64,000 nt of DNA from positions 1-64,000 of the forward strand of contig NZ_JAJJBU010000027.1 in assembly GCF_020905375.1 (NCBI RefSeq), in the 5' to 3' direction. The translations under genes were made by a program, and so were the position numbers. Source of the stretch: Arthrobacter cryoconiti (GTDB lineage: Bacteria; Actinomycetota; Actinomycetes; Actinomycetales; Micrococcaceae). Positions 24,551 to 32,877 of this stretch are shown in pieces. Position 1 is the stretch's first letter, and each line of letters begins with the position of its first letter. The notes under the pieces were generated by a model. That model had not been told where the DNA came from. It was given only the letters and a program-made list of their open reading frames with translations, and did not search any database.

Positions 24551-25318
24551 ATGGCCACGGCAACGTTCACCCACCTCAGCTGGGAACCAACAGTGAAGTC
24601 AGTGACAGCGACATTCGACTGCTACGCCGAACAGTCCCCAGTCGGGGCCTACCCCGCCCTGGGGGCCGTCCCTCTCGCAGAAATCCGTGACGCCTTCCGC
24701 TCCCCCGGACAAGACGCCTGGAAGGACCTGGTCCTCATGGAACTCATCCAGGCAGCACAGGCCGGCGACGCTCTCGCCCACATCACCGTCATCCGTTTGC
24801 TTATCCCCAAGGCCATCAAAGTCACGGCTTCATCCAGGGCTCTGCGCCTCTACTCCCTTGATGACGCCTTGAGCATCTACATCACCGCCCTGTGGGAGGC
24901 CATCCTGACCCACCCCGTTACCCGGAACCACCGCATCGCCTTCAGCCTGGCAATGGATGCCCTCGGGATCGTCAACGGTTCAGTCAAACGTTCCAACCGC
25001 AAGGTGACAGAAACATCCATGGACAACTTCAGCGACGAAGAGCTGGAAAGCTACGCCTTCCATGAAGACGACGCAGATCCGGAGCGAGACCTGGCAGAGG
25101 TACTTGCCTGGTCCCTGTCGGCAAAGATCCTCACCAAAGCCGAAGTCATTCTGCTCACCCGCTACTACCTGGCCGGCGACGTGCCCTCTTCACGAGAAAC
25201 CCTCATGGAGGAGCACGGAGTCAGCGCCGAGGCATTGCGCAAGAGGGCTTCCCGCATCCGGATCACGCTGGTCAACGCTGTGCGCCAGGAAGTCTCAGAA
25301 GCCGGCTGGGAGGCCTAA
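24551..25318 (+). CDS. Sigma-factor-like protein
   Basis: 255 residues starting at ATG after TAAGGAG. The middle (LAHITVIRLLIPKAIKVTAS, then YSLDDALSIYITALWEAI, about residues 78-118) resembles sigma region 2. The C-terminus (LTKAEVILLTRYYLAGDVPS, EEHGVSAEALRKRASRIRIT, about 190-240) fits a region 4 helix-turn-helix. It is probably an alternative sigma factor or a close relative that directs RNA polymerase to plasmid promoters. It lies beside family B copy 5 and is followed by a terminator, so it is a monocistronic regulator between the transfer and partition/Tad blocks. The match is by pattern only; it could be a sigma-like DNA-binding regulator instead. Confidence 0.6.
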   Translation: MATATFTHLSWEPTVKSVTATFDCYAEQSPVGAYPALGAVPLAEIRDAFRSPGQDAWKDLVLMELIQAAQAGDALAHITVIRLLIPKAIKVTASSRALRLYSLDDALSIYITALWEAILTHPVTRNHRIAFSLAMDALGIVNGSVKRSNRKVTETSMDNFSDEELESYAFHEDDADPERDLAEVLAWSLSAKILTKAEVILLTRYYLAGDVPSSRETLMEEHGVSAEALRKRASRIRITLVNAVRQEVSEAGWEA

Positions 25319-25362
25319 CAGGAGCCACTGGAGCACTCGGCCACCCTCCGCTCCCCCAAACC

Positions 25363-25400
25363 GGCTGCGCCCCTTCCAAGGCCAAGGAAGGGGCGCAGCC
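25363..25400 (+). terminator. Intrinsic hairpin after sigma-like gene
   Basis: GGCTGCGCCCCTTCC and GGAAGGGGCGCAGCC form a perfect 15-bp stem with an 8-base loop, followed by ATTTG. Confidence 0.75.
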
Positions 25401-25404
25401 ATTT

Positions 25405-25870
25405 GCGTGCCTGCATGAATGCTGCACCCGGCTTAACTCATGCCCCTCCCCCACTCATCAGCAGCAATCCACTACGCATTTGTGATGCCAGAGTTTGCCC
25501 TTGGCCCACCTTCCCAATGCACCTTGCGTGCCCCCGCAAAGCGTTCACCAATATGATTACTGCAAAGGCCACGCACCGACAGAACACCCTGCAAGCCTAT
25601 TGAACGCATCATGCATGCATAGTGAATGCATATTGCCAATGCATGCGCCATGCGTGCATGATGCATGTAGAGATAACTCATATGCATTAGAGGTGCAGTT
25701 AAATTGTTAACCTTGTGCTCCCTAGAAGCCCTTGAGTATCAGTGGAATCATCATTCAATACGCCTAGCCTGCCCCTTCAAGTGCTGTTATTTCGATGTTC
25801 GTATGCAACCGCCTTGCACCCGACTTGCATCTAACTGTCTTGTGAATGCTCTTGCTATGCGCAGGTAAGG
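25405..25870. repeat. TGCAT/TGCGT-rich repeat region, putative centromere
   Basis: About 20 copies of TGCAT, TGCGT, TGCAA or their complements are packed here, densest at 25603-25690 (ATGCATGCAT, GAATGCATATTG, CCAATGCATGCG, GTGCATGATGCAT, ATATGCATT). The stretch is AT-rich for this molecule and contains no plausible gene. Immediately upstream of parA, it fits a partition site bound by the small partner protein, or an iteron-like replication site. Confidence 0.65.
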
Positions 25871-25878
25871 CGCTTATT

Positions 25879-26874
25879 ATGCAAGGTATGGACTCGACAA
25901 CCACACCAAACCCGTTTGCTCTCTCACAAGCCGTCAAGTTGATCAGCGATAGTGACCTTTTCAACCTGAGACGAACAATCGTCATCACCAACGGAAAAGG
26001 GGGAGTGGGAAAGACCAGCGTCACCACAAACCTCGCCACGCTCCTGGCCGAAGCCGGGTACAAGGTCCTGATCGTTGATATGGACTCTCAAGGAAACGTG
26101 GCCATCAATCTTGGCTTCTCCGATGACGAGCGGAATAATCAGGGCAAAGCCCTGCACCATGCCGTCACCTACAACGAAGTCCCTGTACCTCTCAAGGACA
26201 TTCGTCCCGGGCTCGATGTACTGACCGGCGGGCCGTTTACCAACCAGCTCATCGACGCCATCCACGGCGACACCCTTCGCGGTGGCAAGATGCGCGGCTG
26301 TATCGCCCGCGCCCTGGCGAAGATCGCCAATAACTACGATCTGATCCTCATCGACACCCCTCCATCCGATGCCGGCTTCGTCTTTGTGGATGAGGCAATG
26401 CTGGCGGCCCGCTGGATCCTCGCCCCGCTGCGCCCCGAACCCAAATCCATCAACGGGTTGTACAGCCTGGCCAGCCGCATTGAGCAGGTCCAATCCGCGA
26501 ACCCGTACATTCGCCTGCTGGGTGTGATTCTCTTCGGAGTTCCCTCCGGCGCCACTCGCGTTGAGAAACGACCCCGGGACATCCTGGGGGAGCGGCTGGG
26601 AGGAATCGCCCCTACGTTTAGCGCCAAGATCCGCAACGTCGTCGCAGCGGATGCCGACGCCTCATTCCGGGGCCAGGCTGCCCATGAACTCGCTGCAGAT
26701 GTCCTCAAGCAGGGCCCGTTCTGGGAACGACTCCGATCCGGGGCCTCCGCAACGCCTGTGCTGGCAGGCTCCGCCAGCTCCTTGGCCGAGGACTATATGT
26801 CCCTTGCCACTGAAATCATCGATGAGCTCAAGGCCCAAGAAGAAGCCTTCGACGCCGAAGCAGGAGAAAAATAG
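25879..26874 (+). CDS. parA: ParA-type partition ATPase
   Basis: 331 residues from the chosen ATG; ATG 25846 and ATG 25888 are alternatives. Deviant Walker A is NGKGGVGKTS near residue 40, followed by LIVDMDSQGN and the Walker B-like LILIDTPPSD near 155. ParA proteins position plasmids on the nucleoid with a DNA-bound partner. The following gene starts three bases after the stop and a repeat-rich putative centromere lies upstream. Because Tad genes follow, a role in placing the pilus cannot be excluded, but that niche is better filled by the TadZ-like protein. Confidence 0.85.
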   Translation: MQGMDSTTTPNPFALSQAVKLISDSDLFNLRRTIVITNGKGGVGKTSVTTNLATLLAEAGYKVLIVDMDSQGNVAINLGFSDDERNNQGKALHHAVTYNEVPVPLKDIRPGLDVLTGGPFTNQLIDAIHGDTLRGGKMRGCIARALAKIANNYDLILIDTPPSDAGFVFVDEAMLAARWILAPLRPEPKSINGLYSLASRIEQVQSANPYIRLLGVILFGVPSGATRVEKRPRDILGERLGGIAPTFSAKIRNVVAADADASFRGQAAHELAADVLKQGPFWERLRSGASATPVLAGSASSLAEDYMSLATEIIDELKAQEEAFDAEAGEK

Positions 26875-26876
26875 CC

Positions 26877-27443
26877 ATGACCGCTGACAACAAACTTTCC
26901 GCCCTGGGTGGCCTAAAGCGCACCGCGCAGCCTCAACCCTCTCCTGTCGTTGAACTGGTGCCTGAAGCTCCCGCCAACGACCCGACGCCGCAGCAACCAG
27001 CACCGCAGGAAGATGCCGTCACCGCAACCCCCGTTGCCGTCACACCCACCGCGAACCAGGAAGCAGCAGCCGGGGGAGGGGCAGCCGGGGAAAACCTCAC
27101 CATCAGGGCGTCGAAGGAGCTCATCAAGGCCTACGAAGCCCACAAGAACAGGACGAAGCTCTCCTTCGCCAATGTGCTCTTCAACGCCATCGACTCCACC
27201 TATCAACAGCTGCCGACCCTCCTGAACACCAACCAGGTCAAAGTCCCTGGGCCCAACCTCTTTGGCCGCGGTGAAGCTGTCGCCATGATCTCCGCCGATC
27301 ACTCTGAAAAAGACAGCAAGTCCATGCGAATCAACTCAAAGCACATGGCCGTGCTGGATAACCTCGCCACCGAACTGGCCGGCGGAAACCGCAATCGCTT
27401 GATTGTCACAGCCCTAACCGAATACCTAAAGGATGAAATCTGA
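26877..27443 (+). CDS. Putative ParB-like partner (centromere-binding)
   Basis: 188 residues. A Pro/Ala/Gln-rich disordered N-terminus (residues 15-75) precedes two short helical modules: LTIRASKELIKAYEAHKNRT near 80 and MRINSKHMAVLDNLATELAG near 145. Both have the strand-helix-helix look of ribbon-helix-helix proteins. Small, non-canonical ParB-like partners follow parA in many actinobacterial plasmids. It would bind the TGCAT-rich region. Its TGA overlaps the next ATG, so partition and Tad genes are translationally joined. Confidence 0.6.
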   Translation: MTADNKLSALGGLKRTAQPQPSPVVELVPEAPANDPTPQQPAPQEDAVTATPVAVTPTANQEAAAGGGAAGENLTIRASKELIKAYEAHKNRTKLSFANVLFNAIDSTYQQLPTLLNTNQVKVPGPNLFGRGEAVAMISADHSEKDSKSMRINSKHMAVLDNLATELAGGNRNRLIVTALTEYLKDEI

Positions 27444-28108
27444 TGAGTACGCTGACAGCCCCTGGGGAAGCCGTCGCCGAGAAGCCTGAGAAGCGCAAAA
27501 GCCTTGGTTCGCCGGTCCAGTCAAAACCACGCAAGCCCATCATCGGCGCCGCCATCGCCATGATCATCGTCTTTGCCCTGGTCTTTGCCTGGCTGCTCAA
27601 CACTCAAGGGCAAAACCTCACCGTCTTCGCCGCCAAGTCAGACATCAGCCGCGGCCACGTCATGACCGTGGACGACCTTACCGCGGTTCAGATCCCCGAA
27701 GGCCAGCCCATCCCTCACTACCTCACCACCCAACAAGGTGAGGTAGTCGGGAAGACTGCCCAGGTCGATATTCCCCACGGCTCCCTGGTCACCCCCAACA
27801 CCATCGGCACCGGCTCCGGCCTGGGACCCGACCAGTCCATGGTCGGCTTATCCCTGACCAATCAACAGCTGCCGCCCTACCCGCTGACCAACGGGGACAA
27901 GGTCCGCATCGTCAGTACGCCGGCCAACCTCGCAGAAGCTCCCAAGGAAGCGCCCGCTGCCATCAGTGCAACCGTCATCTCATCCCAGAGGGACACCGTC
28001 TCCGGACAAACCCTGGTTGCTGTTCTTGTTCCGAAGTCCGATGCGCCAGCACTGGCAGCCAAGGCGGCAACCGGCCGGGTGGCGCTGATCCTGGACGGTG
28101 GCAAGTAG
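27443..28108 (+). CDS. SAF-domain protein, CpaB/RcpC-like
   Basis: 221 residues. One membrane helix lies near residues 33-52 (IIGAAIAMIIVFALVFAWLL). A SAF domain follows (VFAAKSDISRGHVMTVDDLT, GKTAQVDIPHGSLVTPNTIG), as in CpaB/RcpC proteins that help assemble Flp pili at the envelope. It overlaps the gene before it and is followed directly by the TadZ-like gene. Confidence 0.78.
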   Translation: MSTLTAPGEAVAEKPEKRKSLGSPVQSKPRKPIIGAAIAMIIVFALVFAWLLNTQGQNLTVFAAKSDISRGHVMTVDDLTAVQIPEGQPIPHYLTTQQGEVVGKTAQVDIPHGSLVTPNTIGTGSGLGPDQSMVGLSLTNQQLPPYPLTNGDKVRIVSTPANLAEAPKEAPAAISATVISSQRDTVSGQTLVAVLVPKSDAPALAAKAATGRVALILDGGK

Positions 28109-28110
28109 TC

Positions 28111-28941
28111 ATGGCCACCATCTTGATGATCAGCCTCAGCGGTTCACCTGGGGGATCCACCGCCGCCATGGCCCTCACCCGCTGCTGGTACCGCAAGGCC
28201 ATCCTTCTTGAAGCGGACACTTCGAAGGCCTCGTCCTTCCTGTCCGGTTACCTCAAGGGCCGGTATGGCAGCGACAAGAATCTAATCAACCTCGCCGTTG
28301 CCGCAGACCAATCGGGGCACCTGGACTTCAATGACTTGTGGGCCCAGCTCTTGCCCTTGGACACCGACAATCCGGAACAGGCCCAACAATGGCTCCTTCC
28401 CGGGCTGATGGAGGCCAAAAGCGCCCCCTCCCTGGACCACCTCTGGGGAGACATCATCTCTGCCGCCGACACCTTTGAAGCCTCCGGAACGGACGTCATT
28501 ATCGACGCCGGCCGGTGGAGCGTGGGGGACAAGCGCACAGCACTGTTGAGGGCAGCAGATGCCGTCATCATTGTGGCTCGCCCCTCCCTTCCGGACGCCT
28601 TCGCCATCCGGTACCGCCTGGAGGAGATCCAGGGCGACTTGGCCAGCATCGGGCGTGGCGATCACCTCAGCACCGTGCTGATCGAACGACCCTCCAGCCC
28701 ATACTCGTCTCATGACATGGCCCGCAGCCTGGGACTACGCATCACCGGATCCCTGCCGTGGGATGAGAAGACCGCTGCCGTTTTCAGCGACGGCGCACAA
28801 GTCACCAATCCTGGCCGGTTCGAAAAGCGGCCCTACATCCGCGCCATTGACCACCTCTCCGGCGCCCTTCGTAGCGAACTGGATGAACGACGCGGCCTGC
28901 TCAATGAGGCGCTCGATATCGAATTGGAGGACCTGGCATGA
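28111..28941 (+). CDS. tadZ: TadZ/CpaE-like MinD-family protein with degenerate P-loop
   Basis: 276 residues with a MinD/ParA-like fold: N-terminal ILMISLSGSPGGSTAAMAL where the Walker A should be, KAILLEADTSKASSFLSGYL, VIIDAGRWSVGD and ADAVIIVARPSLPDA. The deviant Walker A lacks both conserved Lys residues, so ATP hydrolysis is probably lost, as in some TadZ proteins that act as pole or membrane landmarks for the Tad machine. The stop overlaps the TadA start. Confidence 0.75.
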   Translation: MATILMISLSGSPGGSTAAMALTRCWYRKAILLEADTSKASSFLSGYLKGRYGSDKNLINLAVAADQSGHLDFNDLWAQLLPLDTDNPEQAQQWLLPGLMEAKSAPSLDHLWGDIISAADTFEASGTDVIIDAGRWSVGDKRTALLRAADAVIIVARPSLPDAFAIRYRLEEIQGDLASIGRGDHLSTVLIERPSSPYSSHDMARSLGLRITGSLPWDEKTAAVFSDGAQVTNPGRFEKRPYIRAIDHLSGALRSELDERRGLLNEALDIELEDLA

Positions 28942-30458
28942 GCATCACCCCCGATAATGTGGACCTCTTCAAGGACCTCCCTCTGGCCCTGCCCACCACA
29001 CCGCCGGCCCAGCACCCTGCCGCTGCCGCGCTGGCAGCGGCAGGCCAACGCAACGGCCGCCGGGTGGCCTCACCAGCTGCCCCATCCGAGCCTGTGGAGA
29101 CACCGCCCCAGAAGACGGTACCGACTCTCTCCCCTGACGGTGATGCTGAAATTGATCCTTCCGATAACTGGGAAGTGGTTGAACGGCTTGCTAATGAGAT
29201 CTCAGAGATCCGTGGTTCCAGGGATGAAACCCCTGAAAACAGGGATGAGCTCGGCCGTGCCATCATTGCCACCGTGTTGGCCGACTTTAGCGCCGCCCGC
29301 GTCCGCGATGGAGATCCTCGCCTGACGCAGCAGCAACACAACGATCTCCAGCAGATCCTGTTCAACCAGGCCTACCGCATGGGTGCCGTCCAGCCGTTGC
29401 TGGATGACCCCACCATCGAAAACATCCACATCAACGGATGCGATGAGGTGATCGTCCGACGCGCGGACGGCACCCAGGAAAAGGTTGCTCCTGTTGCCTC
29501 CAGCGACCAGGCCTTGATCGAAATGGTGCAGACCTGGTGTGACGAACTGGGGGAGGGCGCCCGGGAATTCAACGCAAAGATGCCCCAGCTCTCCATGACG
29601 CTCGCCTCAGGGGATCGTCTCCAGGCAGCCCACCCGCCCATCGCTCCGCGGCCCACACTGACCATCCGCTGCCACCGCATCAAGGAAATTACCCTTGATG
29701 AACTGGTGGAAAGATATGGCACCCTCACTCAGGACGCAGCAGATTTCCTGGCCGCCTGCGTGCGTGCGCACATGTCCGTCGTGGTCTCTGGGCACCCCGG
29801 TGCCGGTAAGACCACCTTCACACGGGCTCTGTGCGCCAATTTCGATCCGTGGGAACCCGTCGTGACCATCGAGACCGAACGTGAGCTCCACCTCGGCGCC
29901 CCCAACCACTTCAACGTAAAATCCCTCGAAGCCCGCCCCGGACAGGGAGAACGGGATCCGAAGACGGGTGAGCTGATCGGCTCGATCACTGTCGGTGGGC
30001 TCATCCCTTCCGCACTTCGTTTCGACGCTCAGCGCATCATCGTGGGTGAGGTGCGCGGGCCTGAGGAAATTCTGGCCATGCTCGCAGCGATGACCGGTGC
30101 CGCTGGCTCTATGACAACCATCCACGCCAAAACAGCTAAAGACGCGATTTCAAAGATGGCGGATCTTCAGCAACAAAGCCTGGGTACCTCACCGGCCTTT
30201 GCCTACCGCCAGATTCAGGACCATATCCAGATCATCGTCCAGCTCTCCCGGCCCTCCGGGAAGAAGCGGCACATCACGGAGATTGCTGAAGTGGTGCCCA
30301 GTGGTGATGGCGAAAGCCCTGGAGCCAATCCAATCTTCCTTTCACCCAAACGCGGTGCGGATGCCATCTTCACGGGCTATGAACCCCATGATGACTTCCT
30401 TGAAGAGTTGGCTCAGGTGGGATATCACCGTGACCGGCTGAGAGGGCTGGGATCATGA
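28938..30458 (+). CDS. tadA: TadA/CpaF secretion ATPase
   Basis: 506 residues. A Pro-rich N-terminal region of about 85 residues precedes the GspE/VirB11-like core: Walker A SGHPGAGKTT near residue 283, the Asp-box ETERELHLGAP, Walker B-like RIIVGEVRGPE near 367 and the His box MTTIHAKTA near 392. It forms the cytoplasmic hexameric motor for Flp pilus extension. Overlaps TadZ (4 bp) and TadB (4 bp). Confidence 0.92.
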   Translation: MSITPDNVDLFKDLPLALPTTPPAQHPAAAALAAAGQRNGRRVASPAAPSEPVETPPQKTVPTLSPDGDAEIDPSDNWEVVERLANEISEIRGSRDETPENRDELGRAIIATVLADFSAARVRDGDPRLTQQQHNDLQQILFNQAYRMGAVQPLLDDPTIENIHINGCDEVIVRRADGTQEKVAPVASSDQALIEMVQTWCDELGEGAREFNAKMPQLSMTLASGDRLQAAHPPIAPRPTLTIRCHRIKEITLDELVERYGTLTQDAADFLAACVRAHMSVVVSGHPGAGKTTFTRALCANFDPWEPVVTIETERELHLGAPNHFNVKSLEARPGQGERDPKTGELIGSITVGGLIPSALRFDAQRIIVGEVRGPEEILAMLAAMTGAAGSMTTIHAKTAKDAISKMADLQQQSLGTSPAFAYRQIQDHIQIIVQLSRPSGKKRHITEIAEVVPSGDGESPGANPIFLSPKRGADAIFTGYEPHDDFLEELAQVGYHRDRLRGLGS

Positions 30459-31327
30459 ATGCTTTCCTCGCCATCAGCTGCGCCCTGGGGATGGGGGTGG
30501 GAATCATCCTGATCATCACGGAGCTGACGCGGACCCCCACCAAACCCAGCCGTAACGGCCGGACCAAGTCACCCATTTCAAAGCTGAAGTCCAAAATTGG
30601 GCCCCAGCAGTCCCTCTACCTGGTCATCGGTTTGGTAGCCGGCCTTCTGCTCTTCTGGCGTACTGGCTGGCTGGTGACCCTGATCGCCGTGCCGGCGGCA
30701 GCCGTTCTCCTCCCACCGATTTTCAGCACCGCACGGAGCAAGAATGAGATTGCCAAGCTGGAGGCCTTGGAAGCCTGGGCACGATCACTCTCGGGCCTCA
30801 TCAGCACCGGGGCCACCTCGCTGAGTCAGGCAGTAACAACCAGCCTGCCGAACTCTCCCGAGGTCATCCGTCCCGAGCTGAACAACCTGGTGGCCAGGCT
30901 CAACACCCGCTGGACGCCGCGGAGGGCCTTCAAAGCCTTTGCCGACGACCTGGACGACCCCACGGCCGATCTACTCGCCGCACACCTCATCCTGGCCTCC
31001 ACGATCCGTGTCTCCGGACTCTCCGATGCCCTGGACGATCTTGCCCAAACCATCTTCGAGGAGATCCGGCAGCGCCGGGAGATCGATGCGGCCAGGGAAA
31101 CAAACCGCACCACCGCCAAATGGGTCACCATTTTCACCCTGGGCACCATGGTGGGCGCGGCAACCCTCATGGCCGAATTCTTCTCCGTCTACAAAACCCC
31201 CATCGGGCAGGGCATCCTCCTCCTGATCGTCGCCGCCTACGCTGGCGCACTGAAATGGATGCACTCCCTCAGCAAACCCGATCTGCCCCCCCGGATCCTG
31301 GTTGACGCGAAAGGAGCCACCTCATGA
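30455..31327 (+). CDS. tadB: TadB-like inner-membrane platform protein
   Basis: 290 residues of type II secretion F-domain architecture. Membrane helices lie near residues 5-25 and 52-85, and two more at the C-terminus (WVTIFTLGTMVGAATLMAEF, GQGILLLIVAAYAGALKWMH). The cytoplasmic domain contains EALEAWARSLSGLISTGATS. It forms the platform in which TadA drives pilin polymerisation. Overlaps both neighbours by ATGA-type junctions. Confidence 0.85.
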   Translation: MNAFLAISCALGMGVGIILIITELTRTPTKPSRNGRTKSPISKLKSKIGPQQSLYLVIGLVAGLLLFWRTGWLVTLIAVPAAAVLLPPIFSTARSKNEIAKLEALEAWARSLSGLISTGATSLSQAVTTSLPNSPEVIRPELNNLVARLNTRWTPRRAFKAFADDLDDPTADLLAAHLILASTIRVSGLSDALDDLAQTIFEEIRQRREIDAARETNRTTAKWVTIFTLGTMVGAATLMAEFFSVYKTPIGQGILLLIVAAYAGALKWMHSLSKPDLPPRILVDAKGATS

Positions 31328-32199
31328 TTTGGGCAGCTCTCACCCTTGGCGCCATCGTCGGCCTGGGCCTGGTCTGGCTGGTAGCCGAACTGACCCCACG
31401 ACACCCGAAGCTCTCCGCGGCATTGGACCACCTGGGAACGGTCGAAGTGGCAGCAACAACCCCCACCAAGCGCGAACAGATGGGGCGGGTCATGCAGCAC
31501 GGTCTGCTGGCCAGGCTGCAGGTCAACAGCAAGGATCTTGCCCTGGTGGGAATCTCCCCAGCCCAGCATTCCTCCAACCAGGCCATGATGGGCCTCCTCG
31601 GATTCATCATCGCCCCACTGCTGGCAGGTTTCTGCGTCCTCCTCCTCGGTCTGCCAGCACCATTGCTGATCGTTTCCCTGCCTGTATCCCTGGGCATGGC
31701 ACTGCTGCTCATCTGGGCAACCAACCTGACCGTGACGCAAAAGGCAGAAGAAGCACGTCACGAATTCGCCAGGGCGGTGGCCACCTACATCGAACTCGTG
31801 GCCGCCGAGCGAAAGCGCAACACCGCAGCGGGGCTCGCCCTCAGCCGCGCCGCCAACGTCGCCGACTCGTGGGTGTTTGTCCGACTCCGCGAAGAACTGC
31901 AGCTGGCCAAATACAAAGGGCACCGACCCTGGGACGCCTTCAAGGCGTTCTCCAAAGACATCGGGGTGCCCGAGCTGTCAGACCTGGCAGACATCATGAA
32001 GCTAGCCGGCGCTGAAGGCGCAAGCGTCTACGAACCCCTCCGCTCCCGCGGCAAAGGGCTCCGCGTCCAGCTCCTCAACGAAGCCCGCGCCAAAGCCAAC
32101 GCGGACTCCGAACGAATCACCATGCCCATGGCGCTGATGGGACTAATCTTCATCGTCCTTATCGCCACACCCCCACTTTTCAAACTAATGTCTACATAA
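31324..32199 (+). CDS. tadC: TadC-like inner-membrane platform protein
   Basis: 291 residues, the second F-domain protein of the Tad platform. Helices lie near residues 1-20, 95-140 (GLLGFIIAPLLAGFCVLLLG, then LLIVSLPVSLGMALLLIWAT) and 270-290. The central helical domain (EEARHEFARAVATYIELVAA) is typical. The ATG overlaps the TadB stop. AAGGAGG follows its stop with no ATG at the expected distance. Confidence 0.82.
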   Translation: MIWAALTLGAIVGLGLVWLVAELTPRHPKLSAALDHLGTVEVAATTPTKREQMGRVMQHGLLARLQVNSKDLALVGISPAQHSSNQAMMGLLGFIIAPLLAGFCVLLLGLPAPLLIVSLPVSLGMALLLIWATNLTVTQKAEEARHEFARAVATYIELVAAERKRNTAAGLALSRAANVADSWVFVRLREELQLAKYKGHRPWDAFKAFSKDIGVPELSDLADIMKLAGAEGASVYEPLRSRGKGLRVQLLNEARAKANADSERITMPMALMGLIFIVLIATPPLFKLMST

Positions 32200-32321
32200 G
32201 GAGGAAACCTGACCAGTCAAAATTTGAAGAGCAACCCACATTCAAACCAGCCAGCCGCATCCCGCGGCACCGCTCAAGACCATCAAAATTCAGAGTTACC
32301 TAGACTAATTACCAAACCAGT

Positions 32322-32358
32322 GTCCGAATCCTGGATTTATTGACACCTCTTGTTGGTG
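32322..32358 (+). promoter_or_regulatory. Family B element, copy 6
   Basis: GTCCGAATC, 20 bp ending in GACACCTCT, TGTTGGTG. The element ends 29 bp before ATG 32388 of the pilin gene, giving the pilin its own promoter inside the tad locus. Confidence 0.82.
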
Positions 32359-32387
32359 TAGGGGACCACTCAACCAAAGGAAGCACC

Positions 32388-32615
32388 ATGAACAAGTCCA
32401 TCATCCGCATCGCGGCCACACTGCACGTCGCCGGTCTCAACTTCCGCGACACCCTCAAGACCAGGCACGCCCAGCTGCGCGAGGACCGTGAGCGCGGATC
32501 CCTCACGCTGGAACAGATCATCTGGACCGTCGCCATCGCCGTCATCGCTATCGCCGTCGCGGCCATCGTTGTCGCCGCCATCAACTCCAAGGCCGCCGAA
32601 CTGCCCGGACGGTAA
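32388..32615 (+). CDS. Flp-type pilin-like protein
   Basis: 75 residues from the ATG after AAAGGAAGC. An upstream TTG in frame lies inside the promoter element and is rejected. A cytoplasmic leader of about 39 residues ends in RGSLTLEQIIWTVAIAVIAI: a Gly-x-x-x-x-Glu signal as cleaved by A24 prepilin peptidases, followed by a long hydrophobic helix. The mature chain would be about 35 residues, like Flp or Gram-positive Flp-like pilins. A separate strong promoter fits a major subunit. Confidence 0.75.
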   Translation: MNKSIIRIAATLHVAGLNFRDTLKTRHAQLREDRERGSLTLEQIIWTVAIAVIAIAVAAIVVAAINSKAAELPGR

Positions 32616-32621
32616 CCCGCG

Positions 32622-32858
32622 ATGACCCGCGCCCAGGCCTCACATGCATACCTCATGACCCGGATGAGTCGTCTCCTCGACCAACCCGAGCGAGGAGATA
32701 TACCCTCTTTGCGTGTCCCTATGATCATGGTCAGCATCTGCCTCCTGGCCCTGACCGCGACTGTATTCTTTCGTGTCGGCCACCTTGCAGGCCTGTTGCT
32801 CCTCATCGGAGAGATCGTCGTTGTCTCCTGGGCCTGGATCGCAGGGGGCCGAAGATGA
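32622..32858 (+). CDS. Small two-TM membrane protein
   Basis: 78 residues with two predicted membrane helices (LRVPMIMVSICLLALTATVF, then GHLAGLLLLIGEIVVVSWAW) and a short basic end. It starts seven bases after the pilin gene. No family is recognised. Its position between pilin and pseudopilin genes suggests a pilus accessory function. Confidence 0.6.
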   Translation: MTRAQASHAYLMTRMSRLLDQPERGDIPSLRVPMIMVSICLLALTATVFFRVGHLAGLLLLIGEIVVVSWAWIAGGRR

Positions 32859-32877
32859 CGAAACCAAAGTGAATCGA

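Noticed and set aside
25403-25710. Short frames in the TGCAT-rich region
   Set aside because: The repeats drive their composition (runs of His, Ala, Met, Cys); no ribosome sites.
25405-25870. CRISPR-like array
   Set aside because: The repeats are five to ten bases with irregular spacing; there are no uniform spacers and no cas genes.
32340-32387. TTG start giving a 16-residue longer pilin
   Set aside because: It falls within the promoter element; ATG 32388 has a proper ribosome site and leader length.
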